NCBI RefSeq assembly: GCF_000003815.2
Contig: NC_049991.1
Coordinates: forward strand, 19,962,974 to 20,026,139
Origin: Branchiostoma floridae
Taxonomy: Eukaryota; Chordata; Leptocardii; Amphioxiformes; Branchiostomatidae
Direction: 5' to 3'
Length of the DNA stretch: 63,166 bases
Part shown: in pieces, positions 50,501-52,263 of the stretch
Position numbering within the stretch: position 1 is the first letter of the stretch
How the letters are laid out: every line of letters starts with the position of its first letter
Position numbers and translations under genes: made by a program
Notes under the pieces: generated by a model
The model's input: the letters and a program-made list of their open reading frames with translations, nothing else
The model's database searches: none
Told to the model about the DNA's origin: nothing

Positions 50501-50797
50501 GACACAATGGATATAGGTGAACTAGTGTTACAGTGAAGTGATGGTCTTAAACTTTCTTTACCCCCCCCTCCAGGTCTGATCGCGGACTCCCGTCTGAAGG
50601 AGCTCACCCCCAACATGCCCGTCATCTTCATCAAGGCCATCCCCGTGGACCGCCAGGATTCCAAGAACGTCTACGAGTGCCCCGTCTACAAGACGCGCCA
50701 GCGCGGACCCACCTTCGTCTGGACCTTCAACCTCAAGACCAAGGAGAAGCCGGCCAAGTGGGTCCTGGCAGGCGTGGCCCTGCTGCTGGCTGTGTAA
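302..50797 (+). CDS. DNAH17: Axonemal outer-arm dynein heavy chain, DNAH17-like, 3' portion (43 exons)
   Basis: Motor subunit of ciliary outer dynein arms, which hydrolyses ATP to slide microtubule doublets. The 43 exons give about 2,532 residues, roughly the C-terminal 56% of a 4,400-4,500 residue family member. Order seen: AAA1 sensor motif (MNPGYAGR), AAA2 P-loop (GNAGTGKSQ), AAA3 P-loop (GNAGLGKSV, residue ~530), AAA4 P-loop (GVGGSGKQS, ~870), stalk coiled coils with microtubule-binding tip (~1050-1460), AAA5, AAA6 and a C-terminal domain ending [12 protein letters not shown] then TAA at 50795-50797. All introns are GT-AG and all phases agree, except that exon 32 is one base short. Details such as [15 protein letters not shown] and VHENCQKAI favour DNAH17 over DNAH9 and DNAH11 from memory. 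The first base of exon 1 completes a codon begun upstream of the window. Confidence 0.95.
419..1065 (+). other. Dynein intron 1
   Basis: A CT/CA-rich low-complexity tract at ~500-612, otherwise AT-rich. Nothing else recognised. Confidence 0.6.
1066..1204 (+). CDS. DNAH17: Dynein exon 2: end of AAA1
   Basis: Acceptor CGCAG, donor GTGGGT. Encodes [17 protein letters not shown] to ELLSKQ, the helical end of AAA1. Its 3' end and donor are copied downstream in a minisatellite. Confidence 0.94.
1205..1652 (+). repeat. Minisatellite built from the 3' end of exon 2
   Basis: Alternating short units of the type CTGTACTCACTCTG and CTGTACTCGCTCTGTAAGGAG, matching the exon 2 sequence around 1168-1191. 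The array ends at ~1653 with a second copy of the exon end and its GTGGGT donor. Using that donor would add 448 bases and break the frame. Confidence 0.9.
2124..2216 (+). CDS. DNAH17: Dynein exon 3: AAA1-AAA2 junction
   Basis: Acceptor CTCCAG, donor GTCAGT, 31 codons in phase 0. Encodes [18 protein letters not shown] and the linker [10 protein letters not shown]. Confidence 0.94.
2451..2790. mobile_element. CAGGGCTCGAAATAC-ended MITE, copy 1
   Basis: Terminal inverted repeats CAGGGCTCGAAATAC and its complement, flanked by the direct repeat CATCC. The interior holds hairpins of CCTGCAC/GTGCAGG. Non-coding. Confidence 0.85.
3545..3825. mobile_element. Foldback (long inverted repeat) element
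   Basis: The two halves are inverted copies. GGTTTCCACTTTTGTG and CTCTCAGCCAATCAGAG on the left pair with CACAAAAGTAGAAACC and CTCTGATTGGCCGACAG on the right. The outer arms share TTGGAGAGGC. No coding potential. Confidence 0.75.
4009..4373. mobile_element. hAT-like MITE with 8-bp target-site duplication
   Basis: Ends CAGGGTTGTAGCCAGC and GCTGGCTACAACCCTG are perfect inverted repeats. GGCCAGTG flanks both sides (4001-4008 and 4374-4381). A CAGGG end with an 8-bp duplication is typical of hAT elements. No transposase. Confidence 0.9.
5022..5310. repeat. Two-unit tandem duplication in intron 3
   Basis: Two ~150-bp units share CACTTGAAGCCTTGTAAC, CAAACTGCACTT and AAATTGC(A/G)TCACGCC. No coding content; ends 47 bases before exon 4. 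Confidence 0.75.
5357..5629 (+). CDS. DNAH17: Dynein exon 4: AAA2 Walker A
   Basis: Acceptor CATAG, donor GTAAGG, 91 codons. Starts [15 protein letters not shown] and ends at the AAA2 P-loop GNAGTGKSQ. The last ~70 bases recur six times in the following intron. Confidence 0.95.
5711..6715 (+). repeat. Six partial copies of exon 4 (Walker A) with donors
   Basis: Copies of the last ~70 bases of exon 4 with the GT donor at 5711-5779, 5854-5922, 5997-6065, 6144-6212 and 6370-6436, plus a decayed one at ~6645-6715. The middle units repeat every 143-147 bp, including intron sequence. Most still read GNAGTGKSQ or a near variant. No copy has the exon 4 start, so they look like dead duplications. Confidence 0.9.
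6493..6600. mobile_element. Dispersed repeat shared with 33668-33775
   Basis: Begins ATTTATTGGTTTGGC and contains the hairpin CAGGGCT...AGCCCTG around CCTATGGCTATT. The same ~108 bases recur at 33668-33775, so this is a dispersed element. Confidence 0.75.
6784..6957. mobile_element. pogo/Tigger-like MITE, copy 1
   Basis: Ends CAGTTGAAGCCGC and GGCTTCCACTG, with TA on each side (6782-6783, 6958-6959). The interior repeats GTGCAATTATCCG. TA target and CAGTnGAAgCC ends fit Tc1/mariner-pogo MITEs. Confidence 0.8.
7042..7302 (+). CDS. DNAH17: Dynein exon 5: AAA2 Walker B
   Basis: Acceptor TCACAG, donor GTGGGG, 87 codons. Encodes [14 protein letters not shown] and the Walker B segment [17 protein letters not shown]. 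Confidence 0.95.
7748..7896 (+). CDS. DNAH17: Dynein exon 6: AAA2 sensor
   Basis: Acceptor GCTAG, donor GTGAGT. Encodes [18 protein letters not shown] and [14 protein letters not shown], the AAA2 sensor and arginine region. Ends with two bases of a Pro codon. Confidence 0.94.
8325..8432 (+). CDS. DNAH17: Dynein exon 7: AAA2 C-terminal helices
   Basis: Acceptor GTTAG, donor GTGCGT. Encodes [19 protein letters not shown] and [15 protein letters not shown]. Confidence 0.93.
9277..9451 (+). CDS. DNAH17: Dynein exon 8: AAA2-AAA3 linker
   Basis: Acceptor TGCTAG, donor GTCCGT. Encodes [16 protein letters not shown] through [18 protein letters not shown], a conserved inter-module segment. Confidence 0.94.
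9452..9769 (+). other. Dynein intron 8
   Basis: 318 bases between exons 8 and 9. Nothing recognised beyond the splice sites. Confidence 0.5.
9770..9943 (+). CDS. DNAH17: Dynein exon 9: AAA2-AAA3 linker
   Basis: Acceptor CACAG, donor GTGTGG, 58 codons. Encodes [19 protein letters not shown] and [15 protein letters not shown]. Confidence 0.94.
9990..10325 (+). mobile_element. LINE reverse-transcriptase C-terminus fragment
   Basis: Open frame with the typical non-LTR pol tail: [24 protein letters not shown], then a degraded Cys/His region ([10 protein letters not shown]) and [14 protein letters not shown] before TGA. A TGATTATTAT-type tail follows. Strongly 5'-truncated, in dynein intron 9. 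Confidence 0.8.
10446..10525 (+). repeat. Decayed copy of exon 10 acceptor and start
   Basis: CATGATTTTTCTCATGTC and the acceptor, then a sequence reading [11 protein letters not shown], match 10941-11020. The copy is not followed by the rest of exon 10. Confidence 0.8.
10977..11181 (+). CDS. DNAH17: Dynein exon 10: AAA3 Walker A
   Basis: Acceptor CCCCAG, donor GTAAGT. Encodes [13 protein letters not shown], the AAA3 P-loop [12 protein letters not shown] and [14 protein letters not shown] decayed copy of its acceptor and start lies at ~10446-10525. Confidence 0.95.
11182..11758 (+). other. Dynein intron 10, left part
   Basis: Starts with TTTG repeats. The part near 11680-11725 is a fragment of the CAGGG-ended MITE family (GTGCACCAGTGCACCTAATCC). 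No gene. Confidence 0.5.
11759..12113. mobile_element. CAGGGCTCGAAATAC-ended MITE, copy 2
   Basis: Same interior as 2451-2790. Ends CAGGGCTTGAAATAC and GTATTTTGAGCCCTG, flanked by the direct repeat CCTCA. Confidence 0.85.
12150..12274 (+). CDS. DNAH17: Dynein exon 11: AAA3 Walker B
   Basis: Acceptor CCACAG, donor GTGAGT. Encodes [19 protein letters not shown] and the Walker B segment [14 protein letters not shown]. Confidence 0.95.
12586..12755 (+). CDS. DNAH17: Dynein exon 12: AAA3 sensor
   Basis: Acceptor TCCCAG, donor GTATGA. Encodes [17 protein letters not shown] and [19 protein letters not shown]. Its 3' ~93 bases are copied seven times in the next intron. Confidence 0.95.
12833..13908 (+). 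repeat. Seven tandem copies of the exon 12 3' end
   Basis: Copies end at GT donors after 12924, 13087, 13256, 13412, 13559, 13724 and 13908. Each keeps ~93 bases encoding [17 protein letters not shown] and beyond, separated by GAAT microsatellite. None has an exon-like acceptor. All seven remain open in the dynein frame, which implies recent spread or gene conversion. Confidence 0.93.
14416..14629 (+). CDS. DNAH17: Dynein exon 13: AAA3 C-terminal part
   Basis: Acceptor TCACAG, donor GTGGGG. Encodes [15 protein letters not shown] through [15 protein letters not shown], the latter a hallmark of axonemal heavy chains. Confidence 0.95.
14740..17907. mobile_element. 3.2-kb DNA transposon with 15-bp inverted repeats, unclassified
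   Basis: TAGGGAGGCCCACAC at 14740-14754 is matched by its exact complement at 17893-17907. AACCTGG flanks both sides (14733-14739, 17908-17914; 8 bp if the next T is counted). The left part (~14930-15420) is GC- and CpG-rich. An open stretch of ~85 codons at ~16485-16730 has no domain I recognise. ~180-bp tandem repeats fill 16645-17200. hAT- or P-like by end sequence, but no transposase is visible. Confidence 0.85.
16645..17200. repeat. ~180-bp tandem repeats inside the TIR element
   Basis: Three units plus a partial one share TGCATAGTTAATTATGCTG, GTCAGGGCTGAGATGTTG and a G-rich GGGGGAGGGGGGCACCATG block, at a spacing of 179-181 bp. Confidence 0.85.
18189..18350 (+). CDS. DNAH17: Dynein exon 14: AAA3-AAA4 linker
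   Basis: Acceptor CTCCAG, donor GTACGT, 54 codons. Encodes [20 protein letters not shown] and [16 protein letters not shown]. Confidence 0.94.
18351..19902 (+). other. Dynein intron 14
   Basis: Contains a fragment near 18770-18800 of a dispersed repeat (CTGAAATGTCTGACCATTTCC; compare 30660-30690). No gene recognised; open frames here are short and without domains. Confidence 0.45.
19903..20096 (+). CDS. DNAH17: Dynein exon 15: AAA4 N-terminal part
   Basis: Acceptor CCGCAG, donor GTGAGT. Encodes [16 protein letters not shown] and [16 protein letters not shown] short copy of its 3' end sits at ~20300. Confidence 0.94.
20295..20330 (+). repeat. Copy of the exon 15 donor region
   Basis: GAGGATGCCATGCAGCACAT followed by GTGAGT repeats the last bases of exon 15 and its donor. 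Confidence 0.8.
20698..20860 (+). CDS. DNAH17: Dynein exon 16: AAA4 Walker A
   Basis: Acceptor CTGCAG, donor GTACGG. Encodes [16 protein letters not shown], the AAA4 P-loop [13 protein letters not shown] and [13 protein letters not shown]. Confidence 0.96.
20991..21070 (+). repeat. Copy of the exon 16 acceptor fused to its donor end
   Basis: The 3' intron tract of intron 15 (GGTGTATCTTATT and CATCGACGTACTCTCTC) recurs here, followed by CAG, then ACCTCAAG and a GTACTG donor. It mimics an 8-base micro-exon made of the two borders of exon 16. Confidence 0.75.
21576..21750 (+). CDS. DNAH17: Dynein exon 17: AAA4 Walker B
   Basis: Acceptor CCCCAG, donor GTGAGC. Encodes [31 protein letters not shown] and DDEVENIIG. 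Confidence 0.95.
22030..22570. repeat. Degenerate ~110-bp tandem repeats
   Basis: Recurring blocks like CTTAGCACAAGATAA, TATTTCAGATTAGTACTG and TGTCCCTGTCCTTTGTACTG, in diverged order. Non-coding. Confidence 0.55.
22923..23090. mobile_element. TAACGCTAGTTCACC foldback MITE, copy 1 (right end lost)
   Basis: Left end TAACGCTAGTTCACCTTTAT followed by a palindromic core. The inverted right end is missing. Same family as 23380-23599. Confidence 0.75.
23380..23599. mobile_element. TAACGCTAGTTCACC foldback MITE, copy 2
   Basis: Ends TAACGCTAGTTCACCTTTAT and ATAAAGGTGAACCAGCGTTA are inverted repeats. The core is palindromic (GTGGTTTCAAAT / ATTTGAAACCAC). TATG lies on both flanks. Confidence 0.85.
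23647..23738 (+). CDS. DNAH17: Dynein exon 18: AAA4
   Basis: Acceptor TTTCAG, donor GTAAGG. Encodes [16 protein letters not shown] and [14 protein letters not shown]. Confidence 0.94.
24112..24795 (+). repeat. 106-bp array of exon 19 acceptor copies
   Basis: Exon-like copies start at 24237, 24343, 24449, 24555 and 24694, with a decayed one at 24112, before the true exon at 24800. Spacing is 106 bp apart from one 139-bp unit. Each has CTCCTGTCCCCAG, a start like exon 19 and an internal CCGTAAGT donor-like site. Only the unit at 24800 runs through to the true exon end. Confidence 0.92.
24800..24961 (+). CDS. DNAH17: Dynein exon 19: AAA4 end, start of stalk
   Basis: Acceptor CCCCAG, donor GTAAGT, 54 codons. 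Encodes [20 protein letters not shown] and [13 protein letters not shown]. It is the last and only full-length unit of a 106-bp array of acceptor copies, and the only one with the full downstream coding sequence. Confidence 0.94.
25282..25515 (+). CDS. DNAH17: Dynein exon 20: stalk coiled coil 1
   Basis: Acceptor TTGCAG, donor GTAGGC, 78 codons. Encodes [32 protein letters not shown] and a heptad-rich helix ending KLQSTAAQ. Confidence 0.95.
25576..25655 (+). repeat. Copy of the exon 20 3' end
   Basis: AAGGAGCTGCAAGGCAAGAT through GCAGCGCAG with a GTAGGG donor repeats the last ~65 bases of exon 20. Confidence 0.88.
26024..26083 (+). repeat. Copy of the exon 21 acceptor and start
   Basis: After CTCCCCAG the sequence repeats ~55 bases of exon 21 ([19 protein letters not shown]), then breaks into a dispersed element at ~26087. 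Confidence 0.88.
26087..26225. mobile_element. Dispersed ~140-bp element
   Basis: Related sequence recurs at 53085-53200: shared GAGTAT, GCCC(G/A)(T/C)TCACA, GACCTGGAC and ACCGGTAC blocks. Class not recognised. Confidence 0.55.
26238..26384 (+). CDS. DNAH17: Dynein exon 21: stalk coiled coil 1
   Basis: Acceptor CCCCAG, donor GTCAGA, 49 codons. Encodes [19 protein letters not shown] and [18 protein letters not shown] partial copy precedes it at 26024 and an inverted copy lies near 31900. Confidence 0.95.
26672..26884. mobile_element. TACTGTAAATGCA-ended MITE, copy 1
   Basis: Begins TACTGTAAATGCAGAAAT and ends ACATTTTACAGTA. The interior has mirrored CCGCGAA/TTCGCGG blocks. Same family as 39318-39506 and 60471-60689. 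Confidence 0.85.
26934..27191 (+). CDS. DNAH17: Dynein exon 22: stalk to microtubule-binding domain
   Basis: Acceptor CTAAG, donor GTAAGA, 86 codons. Encodes [19 protein letters not shown], the hinge [10 protein letters not shown], and [13 protein letters not shown] of the microtubule-binding domain. Confidence 0.95.
27233..27517 (+). repeat. Two tandem copies of the exon 22 3' end
   Basis: Units 27233-27354 and 27396-27517 repeat GAGCTGAAGTCCTTC through ATGGCCAAG with GT donors. The second has TGG changed to TGA (GGAGCTGAAAG), so it could not be coding. Confidence 0.9.
27555..27840. repeat. GAGT-type microsatellite
   Basis: Long run of GTGAGTGAGTTTGTGAG variants. Open frames on either strand here are repeat artefacts. 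Confidence 0.9.
27931..28069 (+). CDS. DNAH17: Dynein exon 23: microtubule-binding domain
   Basis: Acceptor GTCCAG after a TTTG-repeat tract, donor GTACGT. Encodes [19 protein letters not shown] and [16 protein letters not shown]. Confidence 0.94.
28156..28240 (+). repeat. Copy of the exon 23 3' part
   Basis: TGTCAGAAGGCCATCCAGCC through TTTGATCCTGAC repeats exon 23, then diverges before its donor. Confidence 0.85.
28825..28967 (+). CDS. DNAH17: Dynein exon 24: microtubule-binding domain to coiled coil 2
   Basis: Acceptor TTCCAG, donor GTGGGT. Encodes [20 protein letters not shown] and the heptad stretch [17 protein letters not shown]. Confidence 0.95.
29098..29350. repeat. CATT microsatellite
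   Basis: Long ATTC/CATC runs, ending ~35 bases before exon 25. Confidence 0.9.
29385..29500 (+). CDS. DNAH17: Dynein exon 25: stalk coiled coil 2
   Basis: Acceptor GTTAG after a CATT microsatellite, donor GTAAAC. Encodes [19 protein letters not shown] and TISLANR. Confidence 0.94.
29648..29706 (+). repeat. Copy of the exon 26 start
   Basis: Reads [18 protein letters not shown] with small changes. It lies 690 bases before the true exon and has no good acceptor. Confidence 0.85.
29791..30113. mobile_element. CAGGGATAAACAAGT-ended MITE
   Basis: Ends CAGGGATAAACAAGT and ACTTGTTCAACCCTG. AAAGT flanks both sides. Interior repeats of CGGGCAAGT. Non-coding. Confidence 0.82.
30337..30529 (+). CDS. 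DNAH17: Dynein exon 26: coiled coil 2 into AAA5
   Basis: Acceptor TTACAG, donor GTACAT. Encodes [16 protein letters not shown] and [19 protein letters not shown] at the start of AAA5. A copy of its start is at 29648. Confidence 0.95.
30530..31495 (+). other. Dynein intron 26, left part
   Basis: Holds a dispersed repeat at ~30604-30720 (AAGATACGCCAAAAAGCAG, CATCTTTCGTCAGTGACGC), a block at ~30951-31020 also present in intron 24 at ~28985-29060 (TCACTGAAGAGCT), and an internal duplication (30870-30945 and 31258-31345). No gene. Confidence 0.5.
31496..31667. other. Assembly gap
   Basis: 172 N. The right edge is an inverted duplicate of intron 20/exon 21, so the local assembly is uncertain. Confidence 0.99.
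31668..31988 (-). repeat. Inverted copy of 25960-26280 (exon 21 region)
   Basis: On the minus strand this reproduces two exon 21 starts, each after CTCTCCCCAG, and the dispersed element between them. The near-identical 300-bp span starts directly at the gap. Confidence 0.88.
32422..32719. mobile_element. Dispersed element left of exon 27
   Basis: Ends roughly TTTTATTTATGTCATAC and GTATGACATAAAATTAA. The interior has ATGCGCCAGAAGTTGAACAA and CGTCCGAATCAGGTATTCGA, both also found at 33240-33330. Confidence 0.75.
32763..32998 (+). CDS. DNAH17: Dynein exon 27: AAA5
   Basis: Acceptor CCCAG, donor GTGAGT. Encodes [37 protein letters not shown] and VVRLGQRG. It is flanked on both sides by copies of one dispersed ~300-bp element. 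Confidence 0.95.
33195..33485. mobile_element. Dispersed element right of exon 27 (second copy)
   Basis: Same interior and same right end (GTATGACATAAAATT) as 32422-32719, in the same orientation. Left end diverged. Confidence 0.75.
33597..33640 (+). repeat. Shortened copy of the exon 27 3' end
   Basis: ATCAAGCAGAAGTATGG, GCTGACCTG, then GACAGAGAGG with a GTGAGT donor. The segment coding for KVVRLG is deleted. A smaller fragment is at ~34024. Confidence 0.8.
33668..33775. mobile_element. Dispersed repeat shared with 6493-6600
   Basis: Preceded by a T run at 33641-33667. Contains CATTTATTGGTTTGGC and the hairpin around CCTATGGCTATT. Confidence 0.75.
34100..34910. repeat. Direct duplication split by the Penelope-like insertion
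   Basis: AACAACTCTCAAT(A/G)ACAACTG through CAAACTTTCAGCCTTGA occurs at ~34120 and ~34843. The intron segment was duplicated and the Penelope-like fragment lies in one copy. Confidence 0.7.
34378..34788 (-). mobile_element. Penelope-like element fragment with 14-bp target-site duplication
   Basis: On the minus strand it reads [20 protein letters not shown], then [27 protein letters not shown]: the region common near the C-terminus of Penelope-type polyproteins. The 3' part (~34425-34460) has the GAGGAAGATGTCTGACAGAC / CGAAACGTCAGC hairpin typical of such ends. TGATAAATTAATGG flanks it (34364-34377, 34789-34802). 5'-truncated and inactive. Confidence 0.85.
35068..35190 (+). CDS. DNAH17: Dynein exon 28: AAA5
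   Basis: Acceptor CCACAG, donor GTAAGG. Encodes [20 protein letters not shown] and [11 protein letters not shown]. Its 3' end is copied four times among telomere-like repeats downstream. Confidence 0.95.
35215..36246. repeat. Telomere-like repeats with four copies of the exon 28 end
   Basis: Tracts of TTAGGG, TTGGGG and related hexamers are interrupted by copies of the exon 28 3' end: 35274-35330, 35629-35663 (after the gap), 35776-35837 and 36009-36070, each followed by GTAAG-, GTAGG- or similar. An interstitial telomere-like satellite that includes an exon border. Confidence 0.9.
35529..35628. other. Assembly gap
   Basis: 100 N inside the telomere-like array, probably unresolved repeat units. 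Confidence 0.99.
36443..36769. mobile_element. CAGGGCTCGAAATAC-ended MITE, copy 3
   Basis: Starts CAGGGCTCGAAATAC and ends ATTTCGAGCCCTG, with TGAATC on both sides. The interior GTGCACCC hairpins differ from copies 1 and 2 but match copy 4 at 48238. Confidence 0.85.
36819..37023 (+). CDS. DNAH17: Dynein exon 29: AAA5
   Basis: Acceptor CGACAG, donor GTAAAT. Encodes [19 protein letters not shown] and [19 protein letters not shown]. Confidence 0.95.
37033..37250. mobile_element. TAACGCTAGTTCACC foldback MITE, copy 3
   Basis: Starts TAACGCTAGTTCACCTTTAT and ends ATAAAGGTGAACTAGCGTTA. It begins 10 bases after the exon 29 end, nearly touching the donor. Confidence 0.88.
37335..38010 (-). mobile_element. 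Probable LINE 3' end with a 188-codon open frame
   Basis: The minus-strand frame 38001-37435 ends [19 protein letters not shown], resembling LINE pol tails. A ~100-base 3' region then has CCCCAATGGGG and AATAAA before an ATTGTT-type tail near 37340. No reverse-transcriptase core is present, so the assignment is tentative. An ordinary host gene seems unlikely inside an intron without splice partners. Confidence 0.55.
38367..38568 (+). repeat. Two truncated copies of exon 30
   Basis: Starts after CTGCCAG at 38367 and 38505. They read [12 protein letters not shown], then drop into GCCCTCCATTGTGATAGAAAG. They are 138 and 129 bp apart from each other and from the true exon. Confidence 0.9.
38634..38798 (+). 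CDS. DNAH17: Dynein exon 30: strut after AAA5
   Basis: Acceptor GCCAG, donor GTGGGT, 55 codons. Encodes [20 protein letters not shown] and [16 protein letters not shown]. Two truncated upstream copies start at 38367 and 38505; only this one runs through to a donor. Confidence 0.94.
39318..39506. mobile_element. TACTGTAAATGCA-ended MITE, copy 2
   Basis: Ends TACTGTAAATGCATTTTAAG and ATTTCTGCATTTACAGT, with mirrored CGCGG blocks. In intron 30. Confidence 0.85.
39907..40047 (+). CDS. DNAH17: Dynein exon 31: strut
   Basis: Acceptor TTTAG, donor GTTGGT, 47 codons. Encodes [20 protein letters not shown] and [17 protein letters not shown]. Confidence 0.95.
40048..40532 (+). other. Dynein intron 31
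   Basis: 485 bases, AT-rich. Nothing recognised. Confidence 0.5.
40533..40702 (+). CDS. DNAH17: Dynein exon 32, with a one-base deletion
   Basis: Acceptor TTAG, donor GTGAGT. Both flanking introns are phase 0, yet the exon is 170 bases, not a multiple of 3. It reads AFSVV, then shifts at 40547-40550, and continues in the other frame as [16 protein letters not shown] and [16 protein letters not shown]. Relatives have one Phe codon at the break, so one T is missing here. Either a sequencing or assembly error or a null allele. Confidence 0.93.
40703..41207 (+). other. Dynein intron 32
   Basis: 505 bases. Only a C-run followed by an A-run at ~41022-41044 stands out. Confidence 0.5.
41208..41330 (+). 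CDS. DNAH17: Dynein exon 33
   Basis: Acceptor GCCCAG, donor GTAAAA, 41 codons. Encodes [16 protein letters not shown] and [15 protein letters not shown]. Confidence 0.95.
41331..42243 (+). other. Dynein intron 33
   Basis: 913 bases without recognisable gene or element. Confidence 0.5.
42244..42437 (+). CDS. DNAH17: Dynein exon 34
   Basis: Acceptor ATTAG, donor GTGGGT. Encodes [20 protein letters not shown] and [16 protein letters not shown]. Confidence 0.95.
42438..42989 (+). other. Dynein intron 34
   Basis: TTTG repeats directly after the donor, then a short copy of the exon 34 end and donor (ATGTATGCTGTCAG, 42499-42515). Remainder unrecognised. Confidence 0.6.
42990..43266 (+). CDS. DNAH17: Dynein exon 35: AAA6
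   Basis: Acceptor TGTAG, donor GTTTGT. Encodes [34 protein letters not shown] and GHWVILQ, hallmarks of AAA6. Confidence 0.96.
43484..43725 (+). repeat. Two broken copies of the exon 36 start
   Basis: Copies after an AG at 43484 and 43676 repeat AACGTCCAT through CTGGAGAAG. The first runs into TAA, the second has lost frame. Confidence 0.88.
43806..44033 (+). CDS. DNAH17: Dynein exon 36: AAA6
   Basis: Acceptor CAACAG, donor GTGGGT, 76 codons. Encodes [34 protein letters not shown] and [11 protein letters not shown]. Two broken copies of its start lie upstream at 43484 and 43676. Confidence 0.95.
44067..44640. repeat. Minisatellite rich in CCAAT motifs
   Basis: Some thirteen degenerate ~40-bp units of GAACTCAGAGAGATTGACCAATCAGAAT type, most with GACCAATCA. 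It fills intron 36 almost completely. Confidence 0.88.
44665..44856 (+). CDS. DNAH17: Dynein exon 37: AAA6
   Basis: Acceptor CCCCAG, donor GTGGGC, 64 codons. Encodes [20 protein letters not shown] and [20 protein letters not shown]. Confidence 0.96.
44950..45125 (+). repeat. Copies of the exon 37 end
   Basis: CTACAACTATCTGGTAGCTA and CAAGGTGGGCC at 44956-44990, and a weaker one at ~45098. Stops interrupt both. Confidence 0.75.
45376..45495 (+). CDS. DNAH17: Dynein exon 38: AAA6 to C-terminal domain
   Basis: Acceptor CTTAG, donor GTCAGA, 40 codons. Encodes [19 protein letters not shown] and [16 protein letters not shown]. Confidence 0.96.
45848..46105 (+). repeat. Two copies of the exon 39 acceptor and start
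   Basis: Copies begin after CCACCACAG at 45848 and 46002 and read LDGELSL and [17 protein letters not shown]. The second breaks into a MITE fragment (AACCTGCATATGCAGGTAGT). Spacing to the true exon at 46180 is 154 and 178 bp. Confidence 0.92.
46180..46422 (+). CDS. DNAH17: Dynein exon 39: C-terminal domain
   Basis: Acceptor CCACAG, donor GTTCGT, 81 codons. Encodes [34 protein letters not shown] and a Gly-rich patch before ATREEK. Its start is duplicated twice upstream and its end three times downstream. Confidence 0.95.
46471..46764 (+). repeat. Three 114-bp tandem copies of the exon 39 end
   Basis: Units 46471-46536, 46585-46650 and 46699-46764 repeat CTGGAGATGCAGCC through GAGAAG with the GTTCGT donor, plus ~48 bases of intron. 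Further fragments of the GC-rich part are at ~46935 and ~47043. Confidence 0.93.
47100..47531. repeat. GATT microsatellite with copies of the exon 40 acceptor
   Basis: GATT runs include at least four GACAG(G/A)TCAAAGG blocks resembling the exon 40 acceptor (GACAGGTCAAGGG). The last run abuts exon 40. Confidence 0.85.
47532..47714 (+). CDS. DNAH17: Dynein exon 40: C-terminal domain
   Basis: Acceptor GACAG directly after a GATT microsatellite, donor GTGGGC, 61 codons. Encodes [20 protein letters not shown]. Confidence 0.95.
48238..48539. mobile_element. CAGGG-ended MITE, copy 4
   Basis: Inverted relative to copy 3. It shares the interior around CTTAGTTACAAGCTTTCAAA and GGGTGCACC, and CTGTGG flanks both sides. 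Confidence 0.82.
48632..48871 (+). CDS. DNAH17: Dynein exon 41: C-terminal domain
   Basis: Acceptor CCACAG, donor GTCTGT, 80 codons. Encodes [32 protein letters not shown] and [17 protein letters not shown]. Confidence 0.96.
48916..49090. mobile_element. pogo/Tigger-like MITE, copy 2
   Basis: Starts CAGTAAAAGCCAGTTAG and ends AAGCGGTTTGTACTG, with TA on each side. The interior GTTGCACAACGGATAAT matches the complement of 6784-6957. Confidence 0.8.
49618..49771 (+). CDS. DNAH17: Dynein exon 42: C-terminal domain
   Basis: Acceptor ACCAG, donor GTGGGC. Encodes [20 protein letters not shown] and [15 protein letters not shown]. Confidence 0.96.
49772..50573 (+). other. Dynein intron 42
   Basis: Contains an eroded TGTAAATGC MITE piece (~50045-50160) and the end of a TAACGCTAG MITE (GGATATAGGTGAACTAGTGT, ~50507-50530). 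No gene. Confidence 0.55.
50574..50797 (+). CDS. DNAH17: Dynein exon 43: terminal exon with stop
   Basis: Acceptor CTCCAG. Encodes [31 protein letters not shown] and [17 protein letters not shown]. The stop TAA is at 50795-50797, exactly where the family ends. Confidence 0.97.
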
Positions 50798-52138
50798 AAC
50801 CGGACAAAACCGGTTTCAACTGGACAAAACCAGTTTCAACCGGTTTAAACTCGATAGAACCTGTTCTAGAACCAATCCACCTGTTGGAAATCTGTTACGT
50901 TTTTCTCAATCCGGAATTAACCAGTGTAAACCAGATTTTGCTTGGGTAGAACCGGGTAAAACTGCCTTGCAACTTTTTGTTTCATGCTGACATTGTGACA
51001 ATCTGAAAGGTCCGTTCATTCTTCTTGGTACATTCTATCCAAACTGGAATCAACCAGTTCCAACTGGTTTGATTCATACACTTCAGTAGTTAGAATTGAA
51101 ATGAAACTGCTTCAGTTTCGCGTGCATATAAAAATGAATGGAAAACAAAGTTTCAGTTTTCATGTGCCAATGATTTCAAACTTGTCACAAAACTTTCATG
51201 AATGACAATCACATTACAGTACCTTTGGTTTCGCTGAGCAACACACTGTTTGTTTTTTTTTACTTGTCGAGATCTTCATTTTTTTCAACAGTGAGTCTTT
51301 TTCTTTTCTTGCCATCCTTACATATGATCTTCAAGACGAGAAGCATTTGATCGTAGATTGAGGACAAATATTGGTCCTTAAAGCAGTTTGTGTGGCATAC
51401 ATGTAATAAAATGTCCGTCCAAATGTTGAAACGTTGACTATAAAAGGTTCTTTCGAACCTTGTTTGTTGCTGCTGGTTTAAAATGTCATGATGCTGCAAA
51501 ATTTTCTTTACATATTGGAGCTGAAAGTGTTTTGGGTGCAAAATATTTAAACTTATATGTTTTTGGATATGCAAAGATACAAAGACTATGATTATAGATG
51601 GTGAATATATCTGGTGACTGTGTTGAAATGTTTGAGATTTATAAAGTGAACATATGTCTGATGTTAATAGTTTGTCGCCATGTTTTTTTGTTGATTCAAA
51701 ATAAAGGCAACTGAGTAACACGTTTGCTTCTCCAAAGTTCCTATAGTTGTGAGAAGGGGTAAAGTAATTTTTGTGAACATGACGTACTCAAAAAAATTCA
51801 AAGTTATCGCACACTTGTGTTGGCATGTCACCCAAGTGTAATGTCAATATGCTGCAAAATAACAAAGGATACACCATAATTATAATCTGATGTAGTGCAA
51901 TTGTGACATAATGTCAGAAATGGGGAGTTCATTCTTGTGACAGCCAGGTCCCATGACCACAACACTTTGTAATGATGTCTTAAGTCACTGGTGGACTTGT
52001 AATGTGGGTTTTGTGTTCTGGCACACGTGTTTGTTCATTGTATGTTTGAATGGTGTGGAAGGTTCTAATAAGAACAACTAATACACAAGGCTGTAAAAAG
52101 AATTTTGAAAGTGTTGAATAAAAAAATGAAATAAATTC
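50798..52138 (+). other. Dynein 3' UTR and polyadenylation signals
   Basis: No coding sequence. The first ~150 bases repeat a short motif around AAAACCGGTTT. AATAAA occurs at 51700-51705, and again at 52117-52122 and 52130-52135. The transcript probably ends about 20 bases after one of these; which one is used cannot be read from sequence. Confidence 0.7.
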
Positions 52139-52263
52139 TCATCGTAATTGTCTACTGATTGTTTTCTCACTCTGATTGTTGAATAGGTTAACTGAATCTG
52201 GGAGAACGGAATTTGTGTCACCTAAGCTTCCTCAGAGCAATTCTGAGTGGTTCAAACTGAACC